DNA from: JALYNX01 sp963746905
Lineage (GTDB): Bacteria > Actinomycetota > Acidimicrobiia > Spongiisociales > ZC4RG35
NCBI GenBank assembly: GCA_963746905.1
Contig: CAVVCY010000002.1
Coordinates: 62,001 to 126,000 of the forward strand
Reading direction: 5' to 3'
Length of the DNA stretch: 64,000 nucleotides
Position 1 is the stretch's first letter; every line of letters begins with the position of its first letter. The translations under genes and the position numbers were made by a program. This document shows positions 61,682 to 64,000 of this stretch, in pieces. Below the pieces are notes generated by a model, which ran no database searches, had not been told where the DNA came from, and was given only the letters and a program-made list of their open reading frames with translations.

Positions 61682-61797
61682 ACTCTCACCGGGACTGTAT
61701 CTATGAGGGTCGTTATCTCGTGTTCATCGTCAAGCGTGTCAGAAGTCTGAAGGATGCGCTTGGCCTTGCCAACGAACAGGTGTTCGCATTCGGTCAT
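61678..61797 (-). CDS. Possible 39-aa protein upstream of the GT2 gene
   Basis: An ATG frame on the minus strand encodes MTECEHLFVGKAKRILQTSD and 19 more residues ending DTVPVRV, with a stop that overlaps the GT2 TTG start (TTGA). It is soluble and charged. No homologue is recognised and no clear ribosome site is seen; the overlap is the only support. The rest of the GT2-uvrA gap holds TACACT (61801-61806), a possible -10 box, but no convincing -35. Confidence 0.3.
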   Translation of the reverse strand: MTECEHLFVGKAKRILQTSDTLDDEHEITTLIDTVPVRV

Positions 61798-61835
61798 GAT
61801 TACACTGTCGTAACTAAGGCGACCTGGCGGAGTGT

Positions 61836-64000
61836 TTGTCCACCGACTCGATCCTCATCAGGGGCGCCCGTGAGAACAATCTGAAGAACCTCACGGTCGA
61901 ACTGCCCCGCAACAAACTCATTGTCTTCACAGGGCTCTCCGGGTCGGGGAAGTCCTCGCTGGCGTTCGACACTATTTATGCCGAGGGCCAGCGGCGATAC
62001 GTGGAGTCCCTGTCTGCGTACGCCCGCCAGTTCCTGGGCCAGATGGACAAGCCTGACGTCGACTTCATCGAGGGCCTATCACCGGCCATCTCCATCGATC
62101 AGAAGACCGCATCACGAAATCCTCGTTCGACGGTGGGCACCGTCACCGAGGTCCACGACTACCTCCGTCTCCTCTACGCCCGGATCGGAATCGCCCATTG
62201 CCCCAATGACGGGACCCCGGTGGAGCGTCAGACACCACAGCAGATAGTGGATCGCATCCTCGAGCTGGAGGAAGGGACCAGGTTCCAGGTGCTGGCACCG
62301 GTGGTCCGAGGAAGGAAAGGCGAGTACGAGGGCCTGCTCTCAGATCTGGCCAAGCAAGGTTTCGCTCGAGCCCGGATCGACGGTGAAGTGCGGGAGCTCA
62401 CCGAGGAGATCAAGCTCGATCGCTACTACCAGCACACCATCGAGGTCGTGGTCGACCGACTGGTGCGGAAGGAGGGAATGAACCAGCGGCTGACCCAGTC
62501 CCTGGAGACCGCGCTCACCCTCACCGAGGGGGTCGCCGACATCGAGATCGAAGGCGGGCCGACCCTCACCTTCTCCCAGCATCTGGCCTGTTCGAAGTGC
62601 GGCCTCAGCTTCGAGGACCTCCAACCGAGGAACTTCTCGTTCAACAGCCCCTACGGCGCGTGCCCGGAGTGCTCGGGAATCGGTACCAGGTATCAGGTCG
62701 ATCCCGAGCTGGTGATCGCCGACCCCGACCTCTCGATGAACGAGGGCGCAGTCTCGATGTGGGCATCCAACCGGATGCGTTACTACTACCGACTTCTCAG
62801 CGGGCTGGGCGACGTGTTTGGCTTCTCAATGGACACCCCTTGGAGAGACCTCTCCGAAGAGGTCAAAGAGAAGATCCTCTATGGAACCGGGGAGGAGCGG
62901 ATCACTGTCCAGTACACCAACCGCTTCGGTCGCAAACGCCAGTGGACCACAACCTTCGAAGGGGCGGTGCCGTTCCTCACCCGCCGTCACGAGTCCGCTG
63001 AATCGGAGTCGGCTCGGGAGTACTACCAGGAGTACATGGCCCAGGTGCCGTGTGACGCCTGCAACGGGGGCCGGCTCAACCCGGTGACCCTGGCGGTGAC
63101 GATTGCCAACCGCAACATCGCAGAGGTGTCCGACCTCAGCCTTGGCGACGCCGAAGAGTTCTTCGAGCGGCTGGAAATGACCGAACGCGAGGCAAAGATC
63201 GCCGAGCGGGTCCTCAAGGAAGTGCGGGCCCGGATCAAGTTCCTGCTCGATGTCGGGCTCGACTATCTGACTCTTTCCCGATCGGCTGCCACCTTGGCTG
63301 GCGGCGAGGCGCAGCGGATCCGGCTTGCCACCCAGATCGGGTCGGGATTGGTTGGCGTCCTGTACATCCTCGACGAGCCTTCGATCGGCCTCCACCAACG
63401 GGACAACGAGCGGCTGATCGAAACCCTGATTCGTCTGCGGGACCTGGGCAACACCCTGATCGTCGTCGAGCACGACGAGGCCACAATCAGGATCGCCGAT
63501 CACATCGTCGACATCGGGCCGGGTGCCGGCGAGCACGGCGGGGACATCGTCGCCCAGGGCACCCTGGATGACATCACCGGCCAACCGGACTCGATGACCG
63601 GCGACTACCTGGCGGGTAGACGCCAGATCCCGGTCCCGTTCATTCGGCGCTCGGGCAACGGCGAGGCAATCCGGATCCTGGGTGCTACTGAGAACAACCT
63701 GCAGGGCATCGATGTCGAGTTCCCGCTCGGGGTATTCACCGCGGTGACCGGGGTTTCCGGTTCGGGAAAGTCGACTCTGATCGAGGAGATCCTGTGGAAG
63801 ACCCTGGCCAATCGCGTGAACCGCGGTCGAGTGGTCCCGGGTCGGCACAAGAAAGTGGAGGGGATCGAGCACATCGACAAGGTCATCGATATCGACCAGT
63901 CGCCAATCGGCCGCACTCCTCGATCCAACCCTGCGACCTACACCAAGCTGTTCGACCACATCAGGGCCCTCTACGCCCAGACTGCGGAATCCCGGGCCAG
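61836..64000 (+). CDS. uvrA: Excinuclease ABC subunit A (UvrA), 5' part, one extra base
   Basis: UvrA is the damage-scanning ABC ATPase of excision repair; the gene runs past the window end. TTG 61836 (GGAG three bases upstream) gives STDSILIRGARENNLKNLTV and Walker A FTGLSGSGKSSLAFDTIYAE. The frame changes at 62580/62581, where dropping one C restores FSQHLACSKCGLSF and the zinc-finger tail CPECSGIG. The first-domain signature reads TLAGGEAQRIRLA, with Ala where LSGGE has Ser, followed by LYILDEPSIGLHQRDN. The second Walker A, GVSGSGKSTLIEEIL, is near 63760. The partner uvrB lies 10.7 kb upstream. Confidence 0.93.
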   Translation, partial: MSTDSILIRGARENNLKNLTVELPRNKLIVFTGLSGSGKSSLAFDTIYAEGQRRYVESLSAYARQFLGQMDKPDVDFIEGLSPAISIDQKTASRNPRSTVGTVTEVHDYLRLLYARIGIAHCPNDGTPVERQTPQQIVDRILELEEGTRFQVLAPVVRGRKGEYEGLLSDLAKQGFARARIDGEVRELTEEIKLDRYYQHTIEVVVDRLVRKEGMNQRLTQSLETALTLTEGVADIEIEGGPTLTFSQHLACSKCGLSFEDLQPRNFSFNSPYGACPECSGIGTRYQVDPELVIADPDLSMNEGAVSMWASNRMRYYYRLLSGLGDVFGFSMDTPWRDLSEEVKEKILYGTGEERITVQYTNRFGRKRQWTTTFEGAVPFLTRRHESAESESAREYYQEYMAQVPCDACNGGRLNPVTLAVTIANRNIAEVSDLSLGDAEEFFERLEMTEREAKIAERVLKEVRARIKFLLDVGLDYLTLSRSAATLAGGEAQRIRLATQIGSGLVGVLYILDEPSIGLHQRDNERLIETLIRLRDLGNTLIVVEHDEATIRIADHIVDIGPGAGEHGGDIVAQGTLDDITGQPDSMTGDYLAGRRQIPVPFIRRSGNGEAIRILGATENNLQGIDVEFPLGVFTAVTGVSGSGKSTLIEEILWKTLANRVNRGRVVPGRHKKVEGIEHIDKVIDIDQSPIGRTPRSNPATYTKLFDHIRALYAQTAESRA

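Overview
The window is GC-rich and tightly packed, and looks like chromosome from a monoderm actinobacterium, most plausibly an Acidimicrobiia-like lineage. That placement is inference: it rests on a division cluster with SepF and DivIVA but no FtsA, a long type-2 IleRS, a Tad pilus operon without an outer-membrane secretin, and high GC with frequent GTG/TTG starts and 4-bp stop/start overlaps. No 16S gene is present to settle it.

Region 1 (1-11017, +) is a dcw division and wall cluster: mraY (3' end), murD, ftsW, murG, murC, murB, ftsQ, ftsZ, pgeF, yggS, sepF, yggT, divIVA. It makes lipid II, builds the Z-ring and anchors the poles. Region 2 (11024-20406) holds ileS (-), then a DksA-like zinc finger, lspA, rluD, a rhomboid protease and dnaE (+). 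Region 3 (20408-24977, -) is a HAD phosphatase, two ArsA-like ATPases, a 71-aa partner and a double-length ThyX homologue. Region 4 (25034-31477) has transporters (EamA, MATE, MFS), nth, ccdA and ygfZ, plus a five-unit 87-bp tandem repeat. Region 5 (31592-37096) has tRNA-Leu(CAA), an HTH/LAGLIDADG protein, a broken small gene, polA and rpsA. Region 6 (37118-48420) is a Tad pilus locus: cpaB, tadZ, tadA, a VWA-TadB fusion and tadC, with a GT-C-like membrane protein and a MOSC protein downstream. Two short Flp pilins lie on the other strand beside a NarL-type two-component system. Region 7 (48445-64000) is coaE, uvrB, a surface-glycan island (51197-61797) and the start of uvrA.

The glycan island encodes an acyltransferase-3, a GT87-like enzyme, two GT2 enzymes, a sugar dehydrogenase, a DegT aminotransferase and a hexapeptide acyltransferase. 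Three fragmented polytopic membrane proteins, two of them paralogues, and a methyltransferase complete it. The gene order dehydrogenase-aminotransferase-acetyltransferase suggests synthesis of an acylamino sugar that is then attached to a surface polymer.

A window-wide oddity is that many genes, including essential ones (murC, polA, rpsA, uvrA), are broken by single-base frameshifts. Nearly all that I could trace are one extra base. This looks like residual insertion error in the assembly more than gene decay, so frameshifted genes are annotated across their full span. I did not find a clearly new multi-gene system. The best candidates for novelty are the 87-bp repeat family, the ThyX homologue with complementary degenerate halves, the VWA-TadB fusion and the paralogous membrane proteins of the glycan island.
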